A stretch of DNA of 64,000 nt. Origin: an uncultured Bacilli bacterium (lineage in GTDB: Bacteria > Bacillota_I > Bacilli_A > RF39 > UBA660). The notes below the pieces were generated by a model. The model saw nothing but the letters and a program-made list of their open reading frames with translations. It was not told the origin of the DNA and did no database searches. The stretch covers positions 37,225 through 101,224 of the forward strand of contig CANRAH010000004.1 of the NCBI GenBank assembly GCA_947628565.1, written 5' to 3'. Position numbers and translations under genes: made by a program. Numbering within the stretch: position 1 is the stretch's first letter; each line of letters starts with the position of its first letter. Positions 41,959 through 51,276 of this stretch are shown here, piece after piece.

Positions 41959-41970
41959 CTTTGGTCCTAT
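41940..41970. terminator. Hairpin between convergent genes
   Basis: ATAGGACCA / TGGTCCTAT, 9-bp stem spanning the stop of the + strand gene and reaching the sufS stop. T-runs are weak on both strands. Confidence 0.5.
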
Positions 41971-43160
41971 ATTATTTCATTTATTATATTAGGATTAGAT
42001 AATACATTATAAAGCTTATCTATTTCTTCTTTTGTATTATAAAAATACAAACTCATTCTACAAGTATTCTTAATACCAAGCTCATCTTTAAGTATTTTGG
42101 CACAATGATTACCTGCTCTAACACAAATATTATATTTATTTAAATAAATAGCTAAATCTTGAGGAAAAATACCTTCCATATTAAAAGTAATAATACCACT
42201 TTCTGATTTTTCATTATAAATGATAATATTAGGAATTGTTTTTAATTTAGATATTGCATATTTTTTTAAATCCTTCTCATATTTTTCAATATTAGATATC
42301 CCTATCTTATTTAAATAATTTAAGACGCTACCAAAACCTATAACTCCAGCAATGTTTGGAGTTCCAGCTTCAAGTAATTGTGGCATTTCATTATATTCAT
42401 ATGTCCCATCATATTCAAAAGTAGAGTTCATTCCTCCCCCAACGATTATTGGTTTTATATCATTCATATAATCTTCTTTTACATATAATACACCAACGCC
42501 AGTAGGACCACACATTTTATGAGCAGAAAATGCTAAAAAATCCATATCCAAATCATTAACATCTATTTTTTTATGTGGGACTGATTGAGATCCATCAATT
42601 ATAACTTTTATATTTTTCGTATGAGCATATTCTATTATCTCTTTAATAGGTCTAACATCACCTACTACATTTGTAATATGAGCTATACTGATTACTTTAG
42701 TATTATTGTTTATAGCCTTTTTTACATTTTCTAATGTAACTTCATGATTTTCGTTCAATTTAATATAATTTACTTTTATTCCAATTTCATTTGCAAGCAA
42801 AAACCAAGGAAGTATATTCGATGCATGCTCGCTTTTTGTTATTAATACTTCATCATTTTTGTTTAAATTATATTTAAAATATCCAAATATTATTTTATTT
42901 AAAGCATCAGTTGCATTATTCGTAAAAACTATTTGTGAACTTTTTTTAGCATTTATAAGTTTTTTTACAAGATCTCTCGTATTTTCATATAAAGAATCTA
43001 CTTTAAGAGAAATATCATAATCTCCTCTATGCGCGTTTGCACTATAATTATTATAATAATCGCTAATGCTTTCTGCTAATATGTAAGGTTTAAGTGTAGT
43101 TGCTCCATTATCAAAATAAATTATACCATTTTTCAAAATATAAAAATCTTCTCTATTCAT
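41967..43160 (-). CDS. sufS: Cysteine desulfurase SufS
   Basis: PLP enzyme supplying sulfur for Fe-S assembly. IYFDNGATTLKP, SAHRGDYDIS (SANVHRG family), FTNNATDALNKI, HITNVVGDVRPIKEI, DGSQSVPHKKIDV, the PLP lysine in FLAFSAHKMCGPTGVGVLY and the active Cys in CVRAGNHCAKIL. 397 aa. Last gene of a three-gene suf operon; no sufU or sufB follows. Confidence 0.94.
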   Translation of the reverse strand: MNREDFYILKNGIIYFDNGATTLKPYILAESISDYYNNYSANAHRGDYDISLKVDSLYENTRDLVKKLINAKKSSQIVFTNNATDALNKIIFGYFKYNLNKNDEVLITKSEHASNILPWFLLANEIGIKVNYIKLNENHEVTLENVKKAINNNTKVISIAHITNVVGDVRPIKEIIEYAHTKNIKVIIDGSQSVPHKKIDVNDLDMDFLAFSAHKMCGPTGVGVLYVKEDYMNDIKPIIVGGGMNSTFEYDGTYEYNEMPQLLEAGTPNIAGVIGFGSVLNYLNKIGISNIEKYEKDLKKYAISKLKTIPNIIIYNEKSESGIITFNMEGIFPQDLAIYLNKYNICVRAGNHCAKILKDELGIKNTCRMSLYFYNTKEEIDKLYNVLSNPNIINEII

Positions 43161-43163
43161 ATT

Positions 43164-43970
43164 TCACCCCCAATACTTATTAATGTTTTTAAGTATAATA
43201 TTCACTATTTTTTTGTTACTTATATCACTTGTCAAAAATCCTTTAATAAGTAATTTAACTGCCATATCATAGCTAATACCACGACTTAATAAATAAAATA
43301 ATTCTTCGTCGCTAAACTTACCAATTAGAGCTGAATGGCTAGCTTTTGTATCATTACAATCTATATATAAATTTGGTCTTATTTCTGATTTGTTGTTTGT
43401 TAAATTAATAATTCTATTAGCTTGATTTACCAAACAACCTTCAATATCTTTTGGAACAAACGAAGATACTTGAAAAATTATATTACCATCTTTGATACAT
43501 ATGCCATTATTTTTAATATTGCTTGTTGTATTTAAATTTTCATGAAAGATATGATAGTCATATGTTTCTTTATTTTTACTTATAGTTTTGAAATTATAAT
43601 CTATTTTAGAATTGATACCATTCAATTTAACTATTATCATTTCTTTTATTTCTTCAACATTTTGAAATTTAATTACATTTAAATAACTATTTTCATTTAA
43701 ATTATATTTATATTGTATTTTACCAGATATACCATTAGTTATTATATTTAAATTTAAGTTTACATTTTTGTTTAAAGTAATGTCAAAATTTAATTTTGTC
43801 GTTTCCCTTAATTCTAACTCAAGTTCTAAATCACAGCTTTTTTCAATATTTAATTTTATTTCATCAATAGCGAATATGCCCAAACACTCATCTTTAAAAT
43901 ATTCTACATTTATATTTTTGTCTACTTTTACTACTTCTAAATTATCATTTACCACTTTTATTTTATTCAT
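43164..43970 (-). CDS. sufD: SufD-like Fe-S scaffold protein, shortened
   Basis: 268 residues against about 430 for SufD. The beta-helix core and C-terminal family block are present: LTNNKSEIRPNLYIDCND, then KASHSALIGKFSDEELFYLLSRGISYDMAVKLLIKGF. This matches the SufD pattern (KCSHGATVG-x-LD-x-x-x-LFYL-x-SRGI) with the first Cys replaced by Ala and the His kept. The SufB-specific cysteine block is not seen. The N-terminal helical region of SufD is missing. Overlaps sufC by eight bases. Confidence 0.8.
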   Translation of the reverse strand: MNKIKVVNDNLEVVKVDKNINVEYFKDECLGIFAIDEIKLNIEKSCDLELELELRETTKLNFDITLNKNVNLNLNIITNGISGKIQYKYNLNENSYLNVIKFQNVEEIKEMIIVKLNGINSKIDYNFKTISKNKETYDYHIFHENLNTTSNIKNNGICIKDGNIIFQVSSFVPKDIEGCLVNQANRIINLTNNKSEIRPNLYIDCNDTKASHSALIGKFSDEELFYLLSRGISYDMAVKLLIKGFLTSDISNKKIVNIILKNINKYWG

Positions 43971-44754
43971 GATTTATTTTTTCCTTTATAGCACATTCAC
44001 CAATAGAAATATATTTTTTATTATTTATATTTTCAAAACCGTATTTTTCAATCTCATTTACTAAAGAAAAATCACCAGTTTCTTCAATTTTACCGTTTTT
44101 GATTATATGAACATGAGTAGGTTTAATATAATTAAGTAATCTTTCATAATGGGTAATTAAAAGTATTCCTGGATTATATTTTTTAAAATATTCATAAACT
44201 TTAGTCCCTATAAGTTTTAAACTATCAACGTCTAAGCCAGAATCTATTTCATCTAACATAATCATTGAAGGTTTAAGTATGTACATTTGAAGTATTTCAT
44301 TCTTTTTACGTTCGCCACCACTAAACCCCTGATTTACGCATCTATGTATCATACTTTTATCCATTTTTAACTCTTCTGTAGTATTATCTAATTCTTTGAT
44401 AAAATCAAATAATTTAAATTTTTCTTTTTCTCTAATACTTAATGCATTTCTTAAAAAATCTGCATTTGTAACACCTTCTATCTCTAAAGGTGATTGCATA
44501 CCTAAAAATATACCAAGTCGACTTCTTTCATCAACTTCTAATTCATTTATAAGTATATCATTAAAATAAATTTTACCACTTTCAATAGTATAATTAGGAT
44601 CTCCCATAATTACTTTAGTTAAAGTACTTTTTCCTACACCATTTGGACCCATTAAAACATGTATTTCACCACTTTTAATAGTTAAATTAAAATCTTTTAA
44701 TATTATCTTATTATCAATTGATACAGTTAAATTTTCTATTTTTAGTGTATTCAT
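43963..44754 (-). CDS. sufC: Fe-S assembly ATPase SufC
   Basis: ABC-type ATPase of the SufBCD complex. Walker A LMGPNGVGKSTLTKVIMG, Q-loop FLGMQSPLEIEGVTN, signature GFSGGERKKNEILQM, Walker B PSMIMLDEIDSGLDVD, and H-loop LLITHYERLL. 263 aa. First gene of the operon, SD AGGAGATGA and TATAAT at 44774-44779 on the minus strand. Confidence 0.95.
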   Translation of the reverse strand: MNTLKIENLTVSIDNKIILKDFNLTIKSGEIHVLMGPNGVGKSTLTKVIMGDPNYTIESGKIYFNDILINELEVDERSRLGIFLGMQSPLEIEGVTNADFLRNALSIREKEKFKLFDFIKELDNTTEELKMDKSMIHRCVNQGFSGGERKKNEILQMYILKPSMIMLDEIDSGLDVDSLKLIGTKVYEYFKKYNPGILLITHYERLLNYIKPTHVHIIKNGKIEETGDFSLVNEIEKYGFENINNKKYISIGECAIKEKINHE

Positions 44755-44841
44755 AGTGTCATCTCCTTTTTAATTATACTAAATAATAATGAAAAAATAA
44801 AGAATTTAAAATTATTTGTTTAAAATTATTAAAAATTATCA

Positions 44842-44899
44842 TAATATCATGAATATTCGCAGTATTCACATATAAAAGTGCTGAAAAGCATTTTTTTAA
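44842..44899 (+). ncRNA. Tandem hairpins with orphan terminator between sufC and the HIT gene (candidate small RNA)
   Basis: TGAATA...TATTCA (7-nt loop) is followed by AAAAGTGCT-GAAA-AGCATTTTT and a T-run on the + strand. No + strand gene lies upstream in this divergent gap, and the terminator precedes the HIT promoter. The palindrome TGAATATTCGCAGTATTCA could alternatively be an operator. Same architecture as 5796-5860. Confidence 0.4.
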
Positions 44900-44913
44900 T
44901 ATAATTAAATATA

Positions 44914-44954
44914 GTGACAAAAAGAAAAATTTTTGTTAAAATTAATATGGTGAT
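44914..44954 (+). promoter_or_regulatory. Promoter and RBS of the HIT gene
   Basis: -35 GTGACA (44914-44919), 17-nt spacer, TGT-TAAAAT (44935-44942, overlapping), GGTGAT at 44949-44954. Confidence 0.65.
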
Positions 44955-44957
44955 TAT

Positions 44958-45353
44958 ATGAATTGTATATTTTGTGATATTTTAAATGGAAAAATCGACT
45001 CATATAAAATTTATGAGGACGATTATGTATTTGCTTTTTTAGATATTAATCCTGATTGTGATGGTCATACTTTAATTATTCCAAAAAAGCATTTTAAGGA
45101 TTTAGATGATATAGACTTAAATACTTTATCAAAAATAAATGAAGCAAGTAAAAAAATTAAAAAATTATTAGAAGAAAAACTAAATTGTGATGGAATTTCG
45201 TTACTTCAAAATAACGGAGAAGTTCAAGAAGTTAAACATTATCATATGCATATAAAACCATATTACAGCAATAAAAAATCAATTGAACTTATTAAAAATG
45301 AAAAGTACATATCTAATGTAAAAGAAATTTATGATAAAATAAAAAGAAGTTAA
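44958..45353 (+). CDS. HIT family nucleotide hydrolase
   Basis: 131 residues. MNCIFCDILNGKIDSYKIYEDD start with zinc-type CxxC, AFLDINPDCDGHTLIIPKKHF, NNGEVQEVKHYHMHIKP with the histidine triad H94-x-H96-x-H98. Hydrolyses nucleoside phosphoramidates or dinucleotides (Hit/HinT branch); exact substrate unknown. Single gene. Confidence 0.92.
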   Translation: MNCIFCDILNGKIDSYKIYEDDYVFAFLDINPDCDGHTLIIPKKHFKDLDDIDLNTLSKINEASKKIKKLLEEKLNCDGISLLQNNGEVQEVKHYHMHIKPYYSNKKSIELIKNEKYISNVKEIYDKIKRS

Positions 45354-46600
45354 ACTTCTTTATTTTTATATCTATTAACTTCAATAAGTAAAAATAGCAT
45401 TGTCAAAAAACACACCGAACTAAGTACTAATACCAAAGATAAATACTTATCTTTTTCTTTTGTTAAAATATCTAACATTGTAGTGTCGTATCTTTGAACA
45501 GAATTTTCTTTAATATCGTATAAATAATATCCTTCGTAACCTGTAATAGTATTAGTAGCATAAAGTAAATAATAATCTTTTATATTTTCGAGTTGATAAG
45601 CTATTATATCTTGATCATTTATTTTAATATTTTTCTTTTTATATTTACTATTATTAGCTTCGTGTATATATAAACTCATTAAATCAAAGCTAATTTCTTT
45701 ATATTCTTTATATTCTCCACTTTTACTATCATATGAAAATAATTTTATATTTCCATCCTCATCTTTTAACCCAACTAAAATAATTCCAGTAACGTCATTT
45801 TTCAAAGCAGGAATTTCCACGTTATCTATAAGTACAGACGATTTTTGATATCCTTCTTTTAAAGGAAGCAATTCCTCTTTTTTTAAAACTCTATAATTTT
45901 TACCATCTACAGTTACATTTATAGGATCTTTTTCTTCAACATTTAATATCAATTTATAAATACGTTCATTACCATTTTCTGCAGTAACAATTACATTTAT
46001 AGTATTAACACCTTCACTAACGATTACTTCACCTATACCTTTAACATTAGCTTTATTGTGTTCTGGTTCTGCTTTTATATTGATTTTCTCCTGACCTGGC
46101 TCTAAATCGAGTTGATATTCCAAAGTATCCTTATTAAAATCTATATTATATCCATCAATACTTAAGCTTTTTAAATAATTATTATTACTATATGTAGGAT
46201 TTACATTAACAGAAGGTGGAGTACTATTAGCAACTACAGTTATTTTAATAGTCCTATTAAAATTAATTTCTTGTTCATTGTTATCTCCATCCATAGTAAC
46301 ACCATTTTTGGTATCTACAATTATAGTAGCAGTGCCTGCTTTTTTGGCAGTAAAATATACAGCATCGCATCCACCTTCACACCAATCTATCTCTTTACCA
46401 CCAGAAAGTACACTATTATCGCTTGATCTTACTGAAAGTCCAGATTCATAACTATTAAAATTAAATGTTAATTTAACTGTTTGACCAACTTTGACAGTTG
46501 TTGGACTTGCACTTATAGAAAAATATTCAGCTTTAGCATTTACAATAAATATAACTGATAAAAATATTGTAAATAATATTTTATTTATAATTTTTTTCAT
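45350..46600 (-). CDS. Membrane-anchored surface protein with Ig-like and cadherin-like domains
   Basis: 416 residues. Signal peptide (1-25, ends NAKAE), an Ig/BIG-like domain with SASPTTVKVGQTVKLTFNFN and a single CEGGC loop, then a cadherin-like beta-sandwich repeat (NNYLKSLSIDGYNIDFNKDTLEYQLDL... ENGNERIYKLILNV). A unique region follows, then one C-terminal membrane helix (about 387-408) with a short basic tail. The cadherin-like repeat is the same kind as in the upstream glucosaminidase, 10 bases away, so the two form an operon and probably work together on the cell surface. Confidence 0.75.
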   Translation of the reverse strand: MKKIINKILFTIFLSVIFIVNAKAEYFSISASPTTVKVGQTVKLTFNFNSYESGLSVRSSDNSVLSGGKEIDWCEGGCDAVYFTAKKAGTATIIVDTKNGVTMDGDNNEQEINFNRTIKITVVANSTPPSVNVNPTYSNNNYLKSLSIDGYNIDFNKDTLEYQLDLEPGQEKINIKAEPEHNKANVKGIGEVIVSEGVNTINVIVTAENGNERIYKLILNVEEKDPINVTVDGKNYRVLKKEELLPLKEGYQKSSVLIDNVEIPALKNDVTGIILVGLKDEDGNIKLFSYDSKSGEYKEYKEISFDLMSLYIHEANNSKYKKKNIKINDQDIIAYQLENIKDYYLLYATNTITGYEGYYLYDIKENSVQRYDTTMLDILTKEKDKYLSLVLVLSSVCFLTMLFLLIEVNRYKNKEV

Positions 46601-46609
46601 TTATACCTC

Positions 46610-48658
46610 CTATTGACTTATTGAACTTTTATTTAAAAATGTATTCTTAATTCTAGCATAATCTATTGCGCTTATACTTCCATTTTTATTTACATCAGCT
46701 GCTTCTTTATATGCTCCACTTAAACTTGATTTACCTAAAAATGTATTCTTAACTCTAGCATAATCTAATGGGCTTATTTTACCATCACCATTAACATCAC
46801 CATATATAACTACTTCATAATCACGTGTTTCATCACCAACAGTTATCGTAACCTTATCACCTGTACATATAACTCCAGTGCTTTTGATATTACCATCACT
46901 AGATTTAGTTTGAACTATTGCTGAAGGATTAGCAATATTAATTTTATCTTTAATAAATTCTATACCGTTTCCAATAGTAAATCCACTTAAATACTTATCA
47001 TTGTTTTTAATTCCAGAATTATTTAAAGTAGTTAAAACATCTACAGGATCTTCAAGTTTTTCGCCTGTTAAAGTAACATTAATATTATATGTTTTTTCAC
47101 TTCCATTTTCAGCAATCACTTTAATTGTTTTTACCGTATCCTTTTCAATTTTAAATGTACCAAGGCCTTCTATTTTAGCTTTTGAATTAACAGATTGTGC
47201 GTCTAATACTAAAGTACTATTATTGATATCTAAGTTATAATTATAAGTCGTAATAGCCCCATCGAAACCTGCAATATTATTACCATTTATGGACATGCTT
47301 TTTAAATAATTATTAGGATTCCCTAAATTTGGTAATTTGGTTTGCTCTGGCATATCTAAATATACAGGTATATAAAATACATAATTGAAATCAAGCAAAT
47401 TAGAATCAAAATATGATTTATATGTTGTATATGCTTCACTAGATGGTGCTTGTATACCTGTTTGATATTGATGAACAAAGTCAGATCCACTTTGAGAATT
47501 TATATTTGATACTACATCCCATTTTTTAAAATATATAGTATCCTGACCAATTCTAAGATATTTTTCCGTAATCCAAAGTGCACCACCAACAATAGCTTTA
47601 TATTCTGTGTCCCATGGCCTTTTAGTTGCCTCGTCTATCTTACTTGCAAAATCAAGACCATTGTATACTGGATTTTTACTGCTCGTTGCACCTATATTAT
47701 AAAAATTATACATCCCATTATATTCGCCATTTATTGCAGTTCCAGGTGTACTACCATTGCCTACTTCTTGTCTTGATAGAGAGGCTAAATATGTTGGCGA
47801 TGCATTTGATTCCTTTCCAGCTGTTAAAAAATCATCAATAAAGTTAGACAAATATCCATTACCAAATATAGAAGTAACGCCTTTTTTATATAAATCTTCT
47901 CCTATATCAGCATCATATGATAATTTTTCAAATTGAAAAATATACATATCACTTAAAAAATTTCTAGGATCTACATAATAAGCTATTGTATCATAATTAG
48001 CTGCATACCAAGTACTACCATCAAATGGAGTAAATGTATCTGTATAATAATCATAAGATCCACTCCAAGTATTTAAATATCCTTCATTATTTGTACTACC
48101 TGTAACTTGAATTAAACTCCTACCTAAAGAATTTTCTTCATTTATTACATCATCAAATTTCAATTTAGTATTTACAGCCTTAAAAGTCCAATTAGGGTGT
48201 GCCTTTTTTAATATTGCTAATTTTTCAAAATAACTTTCTGGAAAACCTGCTATTTCAAATTCAGATTTTAATTCATCTGTTAAAGCATTAGTTACAAGAT
48301 TTGCATTACAATAATATCCATAATATGTTGTAGATTTTTTTAAATAATAATATCCAACATATACATAATAGTCACTACAAGTACTTTTATTATTAGAAGG
48401 TACTTTTTGGTAATCAGTATATACTGTTACCTCATCGCCTGTATCTAACCATACCATAGATGAATTTGTTGAATTTAAATTGCTATCTTTGTATAAGCAA
48501 AGTCCTGTTGATGTTAAAGAACCTTTATATACATCACATTTCGAATCAGGCGGATTTATAACGCTTGCTTTATATGTTTCTGCATTGACATTATCAATAA
48601 ATAAAAATAAAGGTATAACTAAAATAAACATAAATAAATATTTATATTTAATATTCAT
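46610..48658 (-). CDS. Secreted N-acetylglucosaminidase with cadherin-like and dockerin domains
   Basis: 682 residues from ATG 48658 (SD GGTGGT; an in-frame ATG at 48676 is less likely). Signal peptide (about 6-25, ending VNAE), SH3-like region with paired cysteines, then a glucosaminidase domain from about 140 to 430 (LKKAHPNWTFKAV, DPRNFLSDMYIFQFE, LASLSRQEVGNGS with the probable catalytic Glu, NFYNIGATSSKNPVYNGL). A cadherin-like domain follows (NNYLKSMSINGNNIAGFDG). The last about 65 residues are two dockerin-type calcium repeats: DVNGDGKISPLDYARVKN and DVNKNGSISAIDYARIKN. Likely remodels peptidoglycan while docked to a cohesin partner. Confidence 0.82.
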   Translation of the reverse strand: MNIKYKYLFMFILVIPLFLFIDNVNAETYKASVINPPDSKCDVYKGSLTSTGLCLYKDSNLNSTNSSMVWLDTGDEVTVYTDYQKVPSNNKSTCSDYYVYVGYYYLKKSTTYYGYYCNANLVTNALTDELKSEFEIAGFPESYFEKLAILKKAHPNWTFKAVNTKLKFDDVINEENSLGRSLIQVTGSTNNEGYLNTWSGSYDYYTDTFTPFDGSTWYAANYDTIAYYVDPRNFLSDMYIFQFEKLSYDADIGEDLYKKGVTSIFGNGYLSNFIDDFLTAGKESNASPTYLASLSRQEVGNGSTPGTAINGEYNGMYNFYNIGATSSKNPVYNGLDFASKIDEATKRPWDTEYKAIVGGALWITEKYLRIGQDTIYFKKWDVVSNINSQSGSDFVHQYQTGIQAPSSEAYTTYKSYFDSNLLDFNYVFYIPVYLDMPEQTKLPNLGNPNNYLKSMSINGNNIAGFDGAITTYNYNLDINNSTLVLDAQSVNSKAKIEGLGTFKIEKDTVKTIKVIAENGSEKTYNINVTLTGEKLEDPVDVLTTLNNSGIKNNDKYLSGFTIGNGIEFIKDKINIANPSAIVQTKSSDGNIKSTGVICTGDKVTITVGDETRDYEVVIYGDVNGDGKISPLDYARVKNTFLGKSSLSGAYKEAADVNKNGSISAIDYARIKNTFLNKSSISQ

Positions 48659-48686
48659 TATACCACCTACCTTCATCTTATATTAT

Positions 48687-48716
48687 ATCAAAAAAAGGAG
48701 TATTTGTACACCCCTT
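48687..48716 (-). terminator. Terminator after rsmD
   Basis: GGGGTGT...ATACTCC stem (two wobble pairs) followed by TTTTTT on the minus strand. Confidence 0.65.
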
Positions 48717-48731
48717 TAAGCCCTCTTAATC

Positions 48732-49265
48732 CTAATCAAATTTATATATTATAATATTTTTATTTCCGTATTTTCTTTGCTTAAATATTTTAAGATTAAC
48801 ATTATTTAAATTTTCATTTTCATATTCACACACAATAATGCCATCATTATTAAGCAAATTATAATTTACTATATCCCTAATTGTATCATTAATTAAATTC
48901 AACTTATATGGTGGATCTAAAAATATTATATCAAATTTGATATTTCTATCTTTAAAAGATTTTAGTGCATCTTTATAATCCTTTTTTTCAACTATAATAT
49001 TTTCTATGCCACTAATATTTTTATTGATAGTATTTATTGACAAGCTGTTATTATCTATTAAATATGCTACTTTTGCACCATTACTTATAGCCTCTATTCC
49101 AAGTGCTCCACTACCTGCAAACAAATCAAGAACACAACTATTCAAAATTTTATCTTGAATAATTGCAAATAAAGATTCTTTTATTCTATCCATAGTGGGT
49201 CTTGTACCATCTATATTAAATCCTTCCAATTTTCTACCTTTATATTTACCACTTATTATACGCAT
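48732..49265 (-). CDS. rsmD: 16S rRNA (guanine-N2-966) methyltransferase RsmD
   Basis: RIISGKYKGRKLEGFNIDGTRPTMDRIKESLFAII, SAM loop VLDLFAGSGALGIEAISNGA, catalytic DIIFLDPPY. 177 aa. In Bacillus the gene (ylbH) is followed by coaD; here coaD is absent. Confidence 0.93.
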   Translation of the reverse strand: MRIISGKYKGRKLEGFNIDGTRPTMDRIKESLFAIIQDKILNSCVLDLFAGSGALGIEAISNGAKVAYLIDNNSLSINTINKNISGIENIIVEKKDYKDALKSFKDRNIKFDIIFLDPPYKLNLINDTIRDIVNYNLLNNDGIIVCEYENENLNNVNLKIFKQRKYGNKNIIIYKFD

Positions 49266-49299
49266 TCTACCACCATTAATATTATAACAAATTTCGAAT

Positions 49300-49521
49300 T
49301 TATTTTAAAGCTTGCATAACCTCCGAAATCATTTCAAATGTAGATAAAGCTTTATTTATTTTATCACTCGTTCTTAATTTATAATTTGTTCTCATCTCTT
49401 CTTTAAATCTGTTAAATGAAGAAGGGTCTCTATTCAAAGTCTTATACCAATATGAATTTTCATGTAAATATTTTATGTAAAGTGGGTTACTTTTTAATTT
49501 AAATTGAACATCTAATGTCAT
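49300..49521 (-). CDS. YlbE-like protein
   Basis: 73 residues with the YlbE pattern: VQFKLKSNPLYIKYLHENSYWYKTLNRDPSSFNRF, i.e. short helical repeats with P, W-Y and R-x-P. It overlaps the preceding YlbD-like gene by one base. The position between ylbD and rsmD is the same as in Bacillus. Function unknown. Confidence 0.75.
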   Translation of the reverse strand: MTLDVQFKLKSNPLYIKYLHENSYWYKTLNRDPSSFNRFKEEMRTNYKLRTSDKINKALSTFEMISEVMQALK

Positions 49522-49904
49522 TAATCCTCAAAATGTTTATATAAAGGTCTTGGCTTATATGTTGGTTTTTCAGAACTATTGCCATCTTTTTTAGAGAAAT
49601 CCTGTACTACACCCAAAACCCTTTGAACATTTCCTATACCTTCTTTAAGACCATCTAAATCAACATTTTTAAACCAATTTACAACTTCACTTAATGTAAG
49701 ACCAGCAACCCCTGCTTTTACAGCATTCTTTTCATTATTATTTTGTGGTTCATTTTTATTTATATAATCTTTCCATACATTTTCATCCTCACCATATAAA
49801 TCATACATTTCATAAAATTTTTGCCACGTCATATCATTTGATTTAACATATTTTATTAGGCTTGGATTTTTCTTAACAAACTCTTTAAATTCTTCTTTTT
49901 TCAT
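49521..49904 (-). CDS. YlbD-like (putative spore coat) protein
   Basis: 127 residues. FKEFVKKNPSLIKYVKSNDMTWQKFYEMYDLYGEDENVWKDYI is the YlbD family core. A Gly/Leu helix (GVAGLTLSEVVNWFKNVDL) and a Pro/Lys-rich tail follow. YlbD is annotated as a coat protein in Bacillus; direct evidence is limited. Operon with YlbE-like and rsmD. Confidence 0.75.
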   Translation of the reverse strand: MKKEEFKEFVKKNPSLIKYVKSNDMTWQKFYEMYDLYGEDENVWKDYINKNEPQNNNEKNAVKAGVAGLTLSEVVNWFKNVDLDGLKEGIGNVQRVLGVVQDFSKKDGNSSEKPTYKPRPLYKHFED

Positions 49905-49948
49905 ATGACCACCTAGTATAGTTTATGTCATATATTTTAAATATTTTA

Positions 49949-51226
49949 CTAATATTTTTCCCCAATTACATAAGGATAATCTATTGATGTAATTATTGCT
50001 TCAGTTAAAACATTTAAATCATTTACATTCCCCTTCATTTTCACATTTAAGTAATTTCCTGTATGCCCCATTATAAAACCATCTTTATACATTTCTGGTA
50101 AAAATGTAACATTTTTATTGATAAATTTATTAAAATATTCTATTTCTAATTTTTTACTTAATTCAAGTAAAATTTTAACTCTAGATTTTTTAGTAGCATC
50201 ATCGATGACATTAGGAAGCTCACAGGCTTTTGTTCCTTTTCTAAGTGAAAATGGAAAAACATGTATTTTAGAAAATTTTATTTTTTTAATAGTATCAATA
50301 GTTTCATTAAATTCCTCTATTCCTTCTTCTGGGAATCCAACTATTATATCTGTAGTAATTGAAATCAATGGTCGTATTTTTCTTATCATTTTTATTTTAT
50401 CTATAAAATATTTCTTATCGTATTTCCTATTCATTAACTTTAATATCTTATTTGAACCTGATTGAATAGGTATATGCATATGATCTACTAATATTTTACT
50501 ATTCTTTAATACTTGCAAAAATTCATCTGTTAATTCAGTTATTTCTATTGACGATATTCTAAGCCTTTTTAATCCCTCAATCTTTTCTATTTCAAGAAGT
50601 AATTTTGAAAAGTTATAATCTTTTAAATCAGCACCATAATGCCCTGTGTGAATACCGGTTAAAACTATTTCTTTATGTCCATCATTAACAAGATTTGTTA
50701 TCTCTTTTATTACAGTTTTAGGATCTTTACTTCTAACTTTGCCTCTTGCAAATGGAATAATACAATAACTACAGTAATTTTCACATCCATCTTCTATTTT
50801 TACAAATGCTCTTGTTTTATTGAAATTATCAAGACACATATCTTCAAATTTTTTATCCATAATATCCTGTACGTCTATTATATTTTTTTTAGTTTTTTTA
50901 TATTTTTCTATATATTCCACTATTTTAGATTTACCACTATTTCCAAGTATTATGGATATATCCAAATCGTTTAACAAATCCTTATTTACTTGTGTCATAC
51001 ATCCAACTGCAATAATAATTTTATTTGGATAATTTCTTTTTACTCTTCTTATTAGTTTTAAAGATTTATTATCACTTGTATTAGTTACCGTACAAGTATT
51101 TATTATATATATATCAGCATCGTTTTCATTTGACGCAATAAATCCGTTTTTAATTAAAATATCATTTATTACATTACTTTCATATGTGTTTACTTTACAA
51201 CCTAATGTATATATATAAAATTTCAT
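49949..51226 (-). CDS. mtaB: tRNA t6A37 methylthiotransferase MtaB
   Basis: Radical SAM enzyme adding a methylthio group to t6A37. N-terminal MTTase cysteines in TLGCKVNTYES, INTCTVTNTSD, IIAVGCMTQ. Radical SAM CENYCSYCIIPFARG. GIHTGHYGAD, SIEITELTDEFL, PIQSGSNKILKLMNRKYD. TRAM-like C-terminus. 425 aa. The VNTYES form separates MtaB from MiaB. With tcdA it is the second t6A-related gene in the window. Confidence 0.92.
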   Translation of the reverse strand: MKFYIYTLGCKVNTYESNVINDILIKNGFIASNENDADIYIINTCTVTNTSDNKSLKLIRRVKRNYPNKIIIAVGCMTQVNKDLLNDLDISIILGNSGKSKIVEYIEKYKKTKKNIIDVQDIMDKKFEDMCLDNFNKTRAFVKIEDGCENYCSYCIIPFARGKVRSKDPKTVIKEITNLVNDGHKEIVLTGIHTGHYGADLKDYNFSKLLLEIEKIEGLKRLRISSIEITELTDEFLQVLKNSKILVDHMHIPIQSGSNKILKLMNRKYDKKYFIDKIKMIRKIRPLISITTDIIVGFPEEGIEEFNETIDTIKKIKFSKIHVFPFSLRKGTKACELPNVIDDATKKSRVKILLELSKKLEIEYFNKFINKNVTFLPEMYKDGFIMGHTGNYLNVKMKGNVNDLNVLTEAIITSIDYPYVIGEKY

Positions 51227-51276
51227 ACCACCACATCCGAAAATATTTTATAATAAAAGAATAAAAAATACAAGTA

